From positions 3,540,402 to 3,604,401 of the forward strand of contig SSBO01000007.1 of assembly GCA_005281725.1 (NCBI GenBank): 64,000 nucleotides of DNA, read 5' to 3'. Origin of the DNA: Wuchereria bancrofti. Its lineage: Eukaryota > Nematoda > Chromadorea > Rhabditida > Onchocercidae. The translations under genes were made by a program, and so were the position numbers. The notes beneath the pieces were generated by a model, which did not search any database, was not told the DNA's origin, and saw nothing but the letters and a program-made list of their open reading frames with translations. Of the stretch, positions 10,251-23,200 are shown one piece after another (position 1 is the stretch's first letter; every line of letters starts with the position of its first letter).

Positions 10251-12014
10251 ATTAATAAAATTAATAATCTCCAATCTAATTTATTTGAAGCAACAACTGA
10301 AAAAAAAAAAACAAGCTTTTAACTTCATGTGTTAGTAACACCAGCAAGTGACTATACCTTCTAGTTGAGAGAAGCAGGATAATGAAGGTTACAGCTACTA
10401 ACCAAATGTTAAAGACCCACTTTGTAGATTACTACTACTCATTGCACTTTGATCTCACCCCAATACTTGTCTATGATTTCTTTATTATACATTAAAAACA
10501 AGATGGTAGTGGAGTTCTAAAGTAAGCATTTACCAGAACTTGACGTAGGTCTTGGTCTTTCCGATGAATCGAATTATACTATATACATAACACGGAGATA
10601 CACGATTTAACGTGAAGAATCAGGTCTATGTGATATATATGAAGTCTAAAAAGCCATCGTTAGAGCAGTAGCCCTCGGAAGAGCAATAGTGAAAAGTCAC
10701 ATATATACACATTACTCTGCAATAGTTCAATTCTAGGTAGGCAATAGGTGGGTAGGTAGGTAAGTAAGTAGGTAGGAAGGTCCTTTCTCGACACTCATAC
10801 TCCTTCCTCTCTCTCTACCACTTGCACTGTCCGCCGCTCCCGCAATGTCACACTGTACTATCCGTTCGTTCATATAAATGTTATGCTACACGCATTCATC
10901 CATTCCACCACTACATGACTTTCTTAAAACAATACTACTCTACTGTAGGGTACAAGGAAGATGCACGCAAATATGCAAATTCGAAGACATGCAATAATGC
11001 ACAGGCAACGATGAATAGGAGAGGCAAACTCGGTTAATGAAAGTGCAAAGAGCTTAACTGCAGAGGAAATACTACTGCTCACCTCTTCTTCCTCCTTCCT
11101 TCTCCCGTTCACTAAGACTGAGGCTGCCCAGCAGCACCTCGAAGATATCGATAATTTCAAGAACAATGAGCTCGCTGGTTTGTCAGACGACTACCCACTT
11201 CCAATCTCATCACAAGGACCGAAGTGCGGCAATAGTTAGACTTCGAGAGGCGTCGTGCACTCTGCAATTTCGCACTTTGAGACGTGGCACTTTTATACCT
11301 CAAGAAATGTGTTTGACTGTTCAAGGTATGAGTAATGTACTTACAATAGTTCTTCAAATTTAAAAAAATACTAGGACTTTTATTAGCACTTATTAGCTAT
11401 TAAGTTACCCAGCACACGACCTTACTTTAGAAAGCTTTAATTTGTTTGTTATTCTGCAATTAAAACTTATTTCCACTGCTTCCTACATGTCTTCTATCTC
11501 CACCATTAATCCCGACCCTACGTGAGATCATGAAAAAGTTCTCCCATTTCTATTTTATCATATTTCTCCATTACATAAAAAAAGAGGAAATTAAGGTTGG
11601 TCATTTTTTCGAGTAACCGTCAAATATAAAAATTCGGGTGGATGAGAAGCGAAAGGAAATTTAAAACAAAACGATTTACAATAGCAAAAAACAAAATGAT
11701 ACACATTAATGAAAACAGAACAATAATGGGAAATTTTCAATAATGGCTAACATAGCTATATAAAACTGTTATCTTCGTTGCTCAGCAATAAATATCACAT
11801 ATGCAAGTCTCAGCTGACATCTTTAAATGCAGCTGTATTCCTTGACTGCGAACTGGATGAAGTTCGGCAGCAACGCTTTATCGCATTAATAATGATAATT
11901 TTGAATATTTCAATGCATACAATTAACCAGCACAACAAAAGATTCGATTGAAAGTCACAATTACAGATTGGAACAACGGAAACACAGATAATGTCAGAAG
12001 AAATTATGGTCCTT
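10251..12014. other. Region between lin-41 and rtcb-1
   Basis: Both neighbours are on the minus strand, so this should contain the lin-41 promoter, its missing first exon(s) and the rtcb-1 3' UTR. A GTAG/GTAA tetranucleotide microsatellite lies at about 10741-10782 and a CT-rich run at about 10800-10818. Short open frames on both strands at 10822-11363 show no recognisable domain and no good splice context. Confidence 0.5.
10741..10782. repeat. (GTAG)n-like microsatellite
   Basis: Imperfect tandem GTAG/GTAA units in the presumed lin-41 upstream region. Confidence 0.85.
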
Positions 12015-15000
12015 TCATCCTTTAATCACAGCAATTGGACGTAATTTGACAGATTTCTTGCTAATACCAGCTTCATGACAAGTATTTACTACATCCGTCA
12101 CATTTTTGTACGATTCTGGCGCCTAAAATCGTCAAGTTTCGTCAAATTATTTTTATTTGAATCATTTACAGTGTAATATAACCCATATAAGTGCTTCTTT
12201 CATTTCACATGAATTCTTTCTTGAAATCAGATTTTACACTGACATTTCTATTTCTAATACACAGTTTAATGTTTGTGTGCAGTTAAAATCAGTTAAAATC
12301 TGACCAGTGGACCAATTAAAAAGGATGAATGGAATGCTGAACATCGAGTCCCATGTGTTAGTCCGTATTGCTATCCAAAAAATATATTTACTTATTTATT
12401 CACTGTAAGCTTACCTCTTCCATAACCAGTTTTGGAGAAGCTACACGAATTGATATACCCATTGCCTGCATCCTATTCAAAACTTCTTGAAAGTCTATGT
12501 TTCGTCTCGATTTAGCACGAGACAAAGCCCTACCCTAAAATCGTTATAACTTTACAAAAATTTCAAAACTCAATAATGGATAAGTAAAACAGAACTTTCC
12601 GTAATTCTTTGCTCACTATACTCAATTAAGAAAGAAAAGATGTATTATTTATCTATTGTAGCATTTTATATTGTAGCATTTTACTTTGTTCTTATTTTCG
12701 CGAAAGATTACCGCTCCATGACAAGTAGTAGCAAATGTTTCATTCATCCCTTGTTCAGTGCCTGTCAAAACGTAACTACAGGTACCCATCGTACCACCAA
12801 TTAGTACTGGTTGTCCTTTAAAAAAAAGTGATTTTTGAGTAATAAAAGAATGGGTACTTCCATAAACATTAATTTAAATTTACCGTGAATGCTTGAAATT
12901 AAGCACTATCCTTTTTTCGTAAAATCAACAACAGCTATGGGAAATTTCTCCTTTAGTAAAATGTACAAAACCAATTTTCGAATTTAGGTGTTGGCGCATA
13001 TTTAAAGTCTTGCGTATCTCGAATTCCCAATCAAATTTGCATTTGTTAAGAAGGTAGGTTTACAAAGAAGCTTGAAGGTTTCAATGAAACAGCTGGCATC
13101 CCAGTTCAAAGCGAAATTATCCGATCTTAACTCCCGATTAAACTTGCATAGTTTCCTCACATGAACCACAATTGTTTTCAATATTAAATCATTAAAGCAA
13201 AGTAAAAAAAACCTGTAAGTTGGTAATCTACGGGGATGAGAGGATGATGAGGAGGAAAAGCACGTGTTGAACCCTTCCTATGCACGCATAGTTGTTTTGG
13301 TCTTCCATTTATAAGATGCTCCTCTATTTTAGCAATGTTATGGCTGACATCATATATAACATGCATGTCCAGATCATCTGGTGAGGTGTTGAACACTTTT
13401 GCAAAAGCCTACAATGAGATTTGACAATTTTTTAAAATTTTTTCTTTGACGTGCATTTTCACTGTTATTAAATCAAATTAGGACTTTAAAATACCCTGAA
13501 AAACGACTGATTTAAATTCTCAATGTAAAGAAAAATTTCACTTGTCTTGCGCAAAAGGTCATGCAAGATCGATTCACCCATGCAAAATTCGCAGCTGCCG
13601 CCATGCCCTTGAGATAATCTTGCCCTAAAAAGTTGAAGAACGAAAGAAATTAAATAATAGAGTTCACAAAGAACTTACGAAATAATGGCTGCAAATGATT
13701 AATTCGAAAATAAACTTTACCTTCCATAGAGTTAATCCTTGCACAGGCTAACTGACGGTCATTGACAATTATACTGTCTCGTTTCATAGCTTTTTCCATA
13801 ACCACTAATGAATCTGTAGCAACCTGGTGTCCCAAACCACGACTACCGCAATGAATCATTATGCAAACTTGACCTAAACCTTAACATTACAGAAAGAATA
13901 CCTGAAATTTGCTAATTCAATTCAATGTACATTATGTGTAACAATAATAGATTGAGCTTCAAATTGTTTGCACTGGCAGTCCATTTTTTTCTTCGTTTAC
14001 GATAATTTGCAAACAGTAAATACCGAGAATAACAATATACCCAGTCTGTCGATGCCCATTCTACTAGCCGCATATTCATCATATATTTCATCAATGACTT
14101 GTACTTCTCCATAATGATTTCCAGCTCCCAGAGTCCCTAGCTATAAAGTGAAATTACCGAAATGATCCTCAACACTTTCTCACTCAAACATCACTATATA
14201 TAGCTTTAATAAAAGATAAATTTATTAGTTTTGAAATCAAGAAAACCGGAGTTCTGCAATACTTTCATTAAGTTATCTATATGCTTGATAAACCTGTGGA
14301 AGTCCTCTCTTTTTGGCACGGGGTGAAACTTTGGCAGCATCAGCCTGAAGCATCCTTCCATATTCCTCACAGTGTTCTTTATCTTCTGCCCACGAATAAC
14401 CTTCACGCAGAGTCCAATCCATACCCATTTCAAGACATTCCTAAATTGAAAAACTTTTTTTAAGACGAAAAATTATTTTTTGAAGCACTTTTTCAAGACA
14501 GATAGTTGGATTTTAGCACACCTCGAATTGTTGAGCTCCTATCGGAATGATACCCTTTGACCCCACGCCCACCGGAATATGATTAAATAACGATTGAGCG
14601 AGCTGTTCCTTTACTGGCTGAACATCTTTCTCAGACAAATTTGTTCGAATTAAACGGACGCCACAGTTAATATCAAAACCAACGCCACCTAAAAAACTTA
14701 TATTACTTAACCAATTTACATTTACAGAGATTTTAATTAAGAAATCATTTCCTATGCCGTCCGTTTTTTCCAAAATATACGTTTTACCTTTAAACATCTT
14801 CCGTGTAAATTCCAAGTAACAACCATGCATTTATACTGAAAAAGTTTTAATGTCAAAATTTAAAATCCTCCTTTCACCAATTCACGATTTCGGCCTAGAC
14901 GATATCATTCGGCTAGGACGTCTCGTAGTTCGGAAGAAACTAATTTCAAAAAAGTAAGTGGAAAATGTTTAACAAAATGATTTCTAGGAAGCAACTTACC

Positions 15001-15879
15001 ACGCATAACAGGAAATGCTCAAATATATCAAATCAGAATAAGGAGGTTTACCGCATTTTATTTGAGAACTTTTGATTTATATAGTAGCTAGTAATGAGAA
15101 ATGATGTCGACTGAGAAATAAAAAGTGTACGATAAACAATAAAGCCAATTCACTGCATATAAAAAACTCAAACATGAAATACATACCTTACACATCACTT
15201 AAACAATTTGAATATTCACACAGTTTAAAAATTTGCAAAAAACCTGGCGATACGATAGCATCTGGATCAGAAACGTCGAATGCAGCAATATTTCCTATAG
15301 CAAATCCATAACCGGAATGTATATCCGGCAAACCAATAGAAGCCTGAAACTTACCGCATGAATTTATTCAATAAAAATAAAAAAAGAGGCTTATTATAGA
15401 AACAAATTTAGAACGCAATAGGTAAAAGCATATTTAAATTTCTGCTTACGTTAACAATAGCAGGGAGTGCTGCGACATTTCCAATTTGGCGTACCGCAGG
15501 TAAGAATCCACCGATACCATCCAATTTACACGCATTCCTCAACTCTTCAAACATCAGTTTTTCTAAAGCTGTGTTGACGTAAAAGCGTCCTTCGACCTAT
15601 AAAACACTGCTAAACTTGTAACTTTGTGAACATGTCAATTTCTGAATTAAGAATTTAAAATAAAACAAGCTCTCAAACTTGACGAAATCAAACGTTCAAT
15701 GCACTGCGAAACTGGGATTAGTGGATTATTTGCCTAATAGCACAGCATCGAACACCTTAAGACTGCAGGCGAGCTCGTTAACTTACATTCATATTTGGAA
15801 CAAATCCTTTTTTGATTCTGTACACAACATCTGTGATACGTTCAATATAGCTGCATTCCTCATCATACGTTCGTGGCAT
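12015..15879 (-). CDS. rtcb-1: tRNA-splicing ligase RtcB homologue
   Basis: Catalytic subunit of the metazoan 3'-phosphate RNA ligase. It joins tRNA exon halves and, in C. elegans, the xbp-1 mRNA of the unfolded protein response, using GTP and Mn2+. Twelve exons: 15879-15787, 15596-15450, 15343-15244, 14688-14522, 14440-14294, 14140-14041, 13873-13721, 13624-13542, 13408-13213, 12815-12712, 12534-12415, 12122-12015. They join in perfect phase to 505 residues, the same length as human RTCB as I recall it. [11 protein letters not shown] places the metal-binding Cys at 122, [11 protein letters not shown] places His at 259, and CHGAGRALSR places the guanylylated His at 428. The start is the first ATG of the MPRTYDEEC exon. 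No missing catalytic residues. Introns are short and canonical. Confidence 0.98.
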
Positions 15880-17451
15880 TCCTGCATTTTCAAAAGAATT
15901 TCTCTTCATTTAATCTTATGTGGCAATGTGTATAACGGCAATAATATTTCCGCATGTATAAATGATCATGTATAATAAATAGCAATGAAGTTTACGCTCA
16001 ATTTTTTTAACGTTTGACTCAACTTATGCCTGATCCAAATTACACCTAATATTTTCGGCCTAACTTGGACCATATATGAAGCGACTGATTACGACTGACA
16101 GCTAGTTTTTTAAATATTTTTCTATCATTTATTGAAGTTCGTCTTCCAAAGATCAACGAATTTTTGCAGCATGGAGATCCACTGCAGCTAATTTCCGAAA
16201 CACCAGCGGTAGTTGGTTAGAACTAGCTAGTCTTATTACGCAGCACCTGTTCCTTTAGTTTCAATAAAACTCTCGGTCAGCAAATAACACCTGCCAGCAG
16301 AGTGCACTGTGAAAACCCTAAATCGCATTCTCCTCATATCCTTATCCTTAATGCGATAGTTCTCCCGACCTAGCACCTCCAATCAGCAAAATTATTCCTT
16401 TTTCTCTATCTTGCACAGCCCACTAGTAGTTGCGAATTCGCTCTATCGTAGCAAAGTGAAGTATAAAAAGAGTCAACGAGGTATCACTATATTTATTGTC
16501 GAGATCTCAGTAGAAAGAAATCAAACTGCTCAGTAACTGCTTATAATCTGGGGTGAACAGAAGGAATGCCATCACAACTTTAGTAATAACAATCTGTGGC
16601 CAATAGTCAGATATGAAATAATCACTGAGTTGGTAAGAATGTGACATATGAAGTGGGGAAATTTCGAAACATTTGTACAAGAAGCAGTCTCTATCACTGT
16701 ATCAAGGATATCATGAATGGAATTAACAGGCTGGAGAACAGTAAAACCGAATAAACATGTATCGAGTAGTGGAGGCAGATATAGCGCATGATAATTCATT
16801 CTATGTTACATTTATCTAATCCACACCATAAAAATTAGTGATAAGATAGACCTCCTGTATGCACATACACTGAACTAGGAGATGCACACGACTTCATCTT
16901 TATTCCTCTGTCCTTCATTTTGTTATTCTCTACAGTTTTCATTTACAGCAAAGCGCTTTCCAATACATACAAATATACAACATAATAAATGTGTGACCTG
17001 ACGAATCTATGAGAAAAAGCCAATTTATTTCTACCTTTTATGACATTTCTCTCATACACGATTCACATATACAAATATTCAGTCTTACTGTCTTTTTGAT
17101 TCATTTTCTAATAATTCCATTTGCTTATCGTGTATTGCATCATGGATCACCTTTTGTAATTTTACGTACTCCAGTCGATTCATGCTGCCTATCTTACGTA
17201 GTGGATAAATCAACGAATTACCTGAAGCATGACCAAACAAAAACTGGAAGCGCAATAGCAAATTATCACCAGTTTCCCCATTTTGACTTTTTTTAGTAAT
17301 TAGTTACTCATACTTTGTATTAAACAATAAATTACAAAATAAAGAAAATATTTTAGAAATGTATATTAGGAAATACGGCACACTCTAGGAACTGATGTTG
17401 GATTTTGCGAATGTTCTCCAATAATTCAGATTTAAAATATATCTAAAGCAA
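15880..17451. other. Intergenic region, rtcb-1 promoter side
   Basis: About 1.6 kb between the rtcb-1 start and the 3' end of the MADF gene (both minus). Short open frames (15679-15975, 16572-16799, 17009-17296) have no domain signature, and the first overlaps the rtcb-1 first exon antisense. No repeats or RNA genes recognised. Confidence 0.5.
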
Positions 17452-19241
17452 TTACTGAAGCAATTCTATAACTTTCTTAAATTGTTCAGCTCGGAATTTT
17501 CGACAAAAAAAAAAATGACATAACTTACAAAACGCAGAATATTCATCCTCCGTAGCGAATACTGTCGATTCTGCTGATTCCCCATCAACAGTGTTCGAAG
17601 TTGAAATCATGGCCTTTTTTATCCTGTACCGTCCATCAACAGTGTTTCTTCCAGAAGCAATAGTTGTTAAATTTCCGTCAGCACTTCTTTTCCCAAGAAA
17701 CGACTCTTGGCGAACAAATGCTGCATCATTTATTTCATCATACACTGAAGTATTCGCTCCCGAGTATAAAGAGCTGCTACTGCCCAGTCGATCAAGAAAC
17801 ATCATGGCCGAAAAATATTTCCATCGTGGCTGTATCAGTTTTCCCGAAGTATCTATTTTTACCTTCTTCCGAAGCTTAAAATATGAGTCCTTCAAATTTT
17901 TCCATTGTTTCTCAATATCGTGACCTGAATATAAGAGAAAATTTAGAGATAAAAAAAAAAAAGACAAAGCGACTGTCAAATAAAAAATCTCGTGCTATAG
18001 TGTAGTGCTAAGGAGCGCATTAATATCCACATGTTTTAAGACAGTTTTAGATAGGGAAACTATCACGAAATCTATCTCGTAAACAATAGCTCCATTTTTA
18101 TATTCATGGCTTCCATTCATTTACGAATTATTTTTTTTTGGAAATGTGTAATTTCTTTTTTTTTTTAATATGACTACTCAATATAAATTATTTTACTCAT
18201 TCTTATTTTAAATTTGTTTGACACGAAGCCAACAACTATAACCATCTCTTTCTAGTTACTATTTACAAGTTTGCTGACCCAACCAATTACGAATTTATTT
18301 CATATGGATAGGAAAGGAAATATGCTTTTTGAAAAATGAAAAGTACATATAATGAAGATGCTTACAAGAAAGTAAGTTTTCATCCGTGCTAAGAAGTGCA
18401 GCAATTTCGATGAAATGGTCTTTTCGCTGTCCCAAATTTCTCAATTCTCGGCCGTGATCCCAAATTGCAGGCCGAAGATAAACAGCATCAATGATCGAGA
18501 ATCTTAATTCATCGTTTATCTTGCCAATTGTTTGTTGACTCTCGTGATGATGGGGAATATGTTGCTCATGTTCCACTCCCATTTCCATTTCACTGCTTTT
18601 TTCCACAGGTATCTATAAATTTTTCTTTTAACTAACTGAACGAACCATAATGAGAATCCGCATTCTCATGTCATTAATATGCATTATCATTACTTTTAAT
18701 TAGCTCTTCTCCATTGTTTCATTATATACAGTCATTCATTTTGTGATTAATTCAAATTTTCAGGAAAGTAACTAATTCTCGAATAGCTCACAGCTCCCCT
18801 ATATGTCCTACATGTGGTCCAAACATAAAGCAAGATATTTTTTCTCCAATATTGAATAGATTCATACCATGGAATGCAAAAAGCGAAAAATAACTGAAAA
18901 TAGTCACTTGTAATTTAGTAAACCTATAATAAAAGTATAACCAAATAAAAGAATCTAGTTGAAATCAAATTAAATAAACAATAAAAAAGCAGGTGAAATT
19001 AAAATTAAATCAGAAAATGTTGTAGCAATCAATTTCCGTGAATTCAAAAAATGCAGAACTATTCCGCGAAATAGTGGCATAAATCACAGACCTCCACAAA
19101 AACACTTTCATGTTCATCCGTCAACATAGTTTCGACGTAGGTAGTGCTTGTCGCAGCTGTGGAAGCATCTACAGCACGTAATGCAACACGGACTGCATTC
19201 GGAATATGCGACGACTGACTGCTAGCATCTCGCATCACCAT
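17452..19241 (-). CDS. MADF-domain (Adf-1-type) putative DNA-binding protein
   Basis: Four exons, 19241-19092, 18612-18366, 17924-17529 and 17489-17452, join in phase to about 276 residues. After a Ser/Thr/Ala-rich and His-rich N-terminus, the MADF domain runs from ELRFSIIDAVYLRPAIWDHG through GQRKDHFIEIAALL to QWKNLKDSYFKLRKK and WKYFSAMMFLDRL. This is the tryptophan-containing three-helix Myb/SANT-like fold. MADF proteins are sequence-specific transcription factors or chromatin-associated regulators, and nematodes have many paralogues, so no orthologue is assigned. No clear BESS motif; the C-terminus ends in a short DEYSAF...VIELLQ segment. The last acceptor (TTCCGAG) is weak, so the final 12 codons are the least certain part. 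Confidence 0.85.
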
Positions 19242-20207
19242 CACTCACTCTGCCTACCAAGACAAAAACGAAACAATCGATTTCAGCAACATTTTGATTT
19301 CTTAGTGTCCAAAAGTTTCTCTTCCAAAACACTTGTATATATCCTTTATATGCATCTCCTCATAGCAAACATTTCCCTACCACCGCACTGGTCCTATTCT
19401 TACAACACTAAATTCCTAGTTAAGACGACATCTTTTAATATCTCGATGTATAGAAACCAATTCACCAGTAACATTACTATCAATCAAGATATTTTCCAGT
19501 TCGCCAATTCGTTTCTTCATAAAAATTAGGAAGTTATTCAATCAACTTTACCAAAGTAATAAGTTACTCGATAACCAGCTTATACATTCTATATGGAATT
19601 TTCATGCACTGAGTAACACCTTAGAATTTTAGCAACAGTGATAATGTATGGATTTCCAGAAAACACGATCGAGAACTACGAACTGTTGTTTCAATTCAGT
19701 TTTTTATTTAACATCCGATAAAAAAAGAACTACTGACTGATGATAAAGATAATCACAACATAACAGGAAGTGATAAACTGCTTCGAAACAGATTTAAAAT
19801 TCACCTAACGAACTAAATGAAACCAATATCTGGATGAAGACAAAGAACAATCATATTTCATAAAACATAGAACACTGGTTCGATGCCATTTTGATGAAAT
19901 CAGTTGTAAATCTGCAGGTGTTTCAGATTCATTTTCTGTCTGTCCATTGTTAGGAATTTCTTGTTAGCATTTTAAGTCCCTTAATTTATAATTATCAATC
20001 CACAATAGCCAGATATTTCCATAAGCAAGAGAACGTAAGCAACAGAGAAAAAAGCTTTTTAAATTGATATATGAAGTGTCGATCGAAAATTCAATTTACC
20101 AACATTCCACATCTTCCTGATATACTTTTATGAAACACAGCACTAACAAGACATCTTACACTTTGCAAACCGATTAAATTTTGCACTAAACATGACCGAC
20201 CACTTGC
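19242..20207. other. Intergenic region between MADF gene and iars-2
   Basis: About 1 kb separates the MADF start from the IleRS stop, both on the minus strand. The plus-strand open frame 19206-19529 has no recognisable features. A GGTTCGATGCC string near 19878 resembles a Pol III B box but has no tRNA fold around it. Confidence 0.5.
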
Positions 20208-23200
20208 CTATCGTAAAAATAATGAAAATTTTGCAAAATTATCCCCAACATCCATTTTTTGGAATAATTCATTTTCAGTTATCGACTTTGAGCATCTATC
20301 GCAGTATTCCTTTTCTTTAGGTCTAACGTTCCTTCTGCAACGCTTACAAAACTCTCGTTCGCAAGCCACCGAATGAATTATGATTTGTTTACTGGTATTA
20401 TCACATTCCATTCGAACCATAGAAACACCAAGAATTTCCACTAGCTGCGAGTAATACGAACATGATTCTACTTGTAGTGGAAACAGTTTCTGGAGGATAA
20501 GATCGGGACCTCTTATTAAAATTCCCTAAAAACAAATAAAATTACTGGAACTAAAAAATTTTTTTACTGGAATTCCTGTCTCTTCATATCGCATAAAGAG
20601 ATATGCAACATTCTGCTCATTAGCTGATTCATTCACAGATTTCTGAAAATTTCTGAATTGCATACCAATCTAGATAGATCCTTTTGTCCATACTGTTTCA
20701 ACATTTCAGCTCGAATGTTGAGAGCAGGATCCATGACGGAATACAATTCAGTTATATTTGAATCATCGGAGCAGTAAAATTGATTGCATTCCATGAAAAT
20801 AGAAACAGTATTTCAAGAAAAAAAAATCAAAGTTCAATTTAACCGAAATTTGCTTTCAGTCGAAGACTTCAATCTCATACTGAAAAGAAATCGCTAGATA
20901 AAAAACATCTTTTTTACCTAAGAGCAACAGCAGCATCCTTAATGCTTGGATGATGCATGAAAAACTCCGTCACCAAATGAGGCAATATAGGAGCAAGAAG
21001 TGCCGCTAAGTTTAGTCCAATTTTTGCCAATGTTGACTGGGCATTCTGTCTTTCAGCAAGCAATCCACAGTACAGCCTATTTTTCACACCACTCTGAAAT
21101 CCAAATATCGAAAAAAAATCAATCTTTCTTAATTCAAAACTATTTAAAGTACAACATATACTAAATATAAAAAGAGATTTACTAACAATTGAACCATTTT
21201 GTTACAGACCACTCAATCACCATTTTGTACCATTCAAGAGGTCCCGGTATGTAATTTGCAACGGTGAAACCGTTTGTTTGCATTAAATGCAAAGACAATG
21301 GTTGTTTACAAGCTATATTTACTTAACCGGACGAGTTGTGATCCAAATATGAACAAAAATACACGGTAGCAAATTATAAATTTCTTCAATATAATTTAGT
21401 ACAAAAATACAAAAAATACTGCTTACAATGTAAGGAGAATTGAGCGGATGCTGCAGGAATTGCATATATTCGTTAACCATTAGGGGGAAACGATATTCAT
21501 TCCAGTTTTTGAGACATCGCTGTGTAAATTTTGCTAATTCTTGCAAAATATACTGAAAAAAATCGTTGTAATTTATTTATTCAGATACAAAAAAAAAAAT
21601 TTTTTTTGACAAAATAATTTTTGGGACTGTCAAACAGTAATAAATTTAATGCATCAAGAACAAAGCAATCCTTTCAAAATCAATCAAATAAATTTAACAT
21701 ATTGGATGATACAAGGAATAAGAATGACAAAATAATATAAGCAGTTTTCCTTCTCAGTATCTGTAAGTTACATTCATCCATATTATTAAAAATTCCTCTC
21801 AACCGTTAGGCCTACTCACCCTATCAATATAAAATTTTTCATCACGGCAAATGACTCCTTTATAACCATAGACTGCACCAAGCAGAAACCAGAATGAAGC
21901 ACGCAACTGTGTATAGTTTCGCCTAACTTCTTCCATAACTGAAGAGCCAATTCGTGCTTTATCGCCTTCGCAACCAAACTGTGCAACCCAAAGACGAAGA
22001 CCGTCGACGCCATGAGGTTCGTCTTTCAATGAACCATCTGTAATCTGCTCACGAAATCAAAAAAAAGAGAAAAAAATATTGCGACTTTAGAACCTCCAGT
22101 TCAAATTCTATTAGTTCAGTAATTTTTAACCAAATTTTCATTCGCAGATATTCTCGATAAGACTAAACAATGAAAAACGGAGACCTTTTATAAAACTGCA
22201 TTAAAAATGTCTAAAACTATGAAATCCATATTTATGGATTCTTACGTATTACGTCGAGTAATCTATGAAAATGCAGTTATGTAGTAATGAACTCTTCTTT
22301 CCCTTCCGGGTATTTCACAGTTTTCTTTTCAAGAATGGAAAACAAACCAGTTCAGGGCTGACTACATTTCCCAATGATTTGGACATTTTTTGTTCGTTTT
22401 CATCCACTGCAAAGGCATGAACATAGATGCACTTATATGGTAATTTTTTCTGAAATAAAAGCAGCTGCTAATAAAAAAGATAGTGAAACTTATAAAATTA
22501 AAAATTTTATATAATTCCAAATCAACAAGTTCAGTTGATATATGGTAAAAGTAATCTTGAAACATAAACTAATACAGAAAGTGATCGTTTATCCACTAAA
22601 CATAATATTGTTGACACTTTGGTATTCGTAAATGCATTTTTGCTCAACTAGGTTTGTGACATCGGCCTACTAATTTGACTGAGCCATATAAATTACTTGA
22701 AGCATATTATAACCAACATCCAAAGCAAATGAAGTTAACGTAAGTGACTGGAACCACCCTCGAAACTGGTCAACGCCCTCCAGAATCAGATCCACAGGTT
22801 CTGTCCTTTGGCGTGCTGATGCCCAGGCAACGCCGCTATCCATCCACACATCTAGTATATCGCGCGACTTTTCCAATTTTTCTTCTGCTCTAATTCCGTA
22901 CTTATTCATTAACTGCAATGTTTGCAATGCTTAAATAAATTGAGAAGCTAAGTCCCCGGTTTTCCGATTTATGGTATTTTATCTATATACTTCAATTTAA
23001 ACAATCACTTTTTCTTCAAAATAAATTGAAAAACAATTACGAAGTGAAAGAACCAAAGTATCCCCAATTAATGAACAGATAACAAAATAATAAACCTTGA
23101 TAATTAATACCTTTGCAGGAAATAATTCATTCGCCGTACATTCCCACCAAATATCAGTACCATATTTTTCGATGCTTTCTGCCACGGCATTGCTGATATC

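Noticed and set aside
19875..19890. tRNA-like B box (GGTTCGATGCC)
   Set aside because: No acceptor stem, A box or anticodon arm at the expected distance on either strand.
21180..21310. Possible iars-2 exon encoding [22 protein letters not shown]
   Set aside because: The exon ending NSPYI (21427) joins directly and in phase to SGVKNRLYC (21093), matching the human IARS2 spacing; including this stretch breaks the phase.
21588..21608. A-run followed by T-run palindrome
   Set aside because: Simple A/T homopolymer junction inside an iars-2 intron; not informative.
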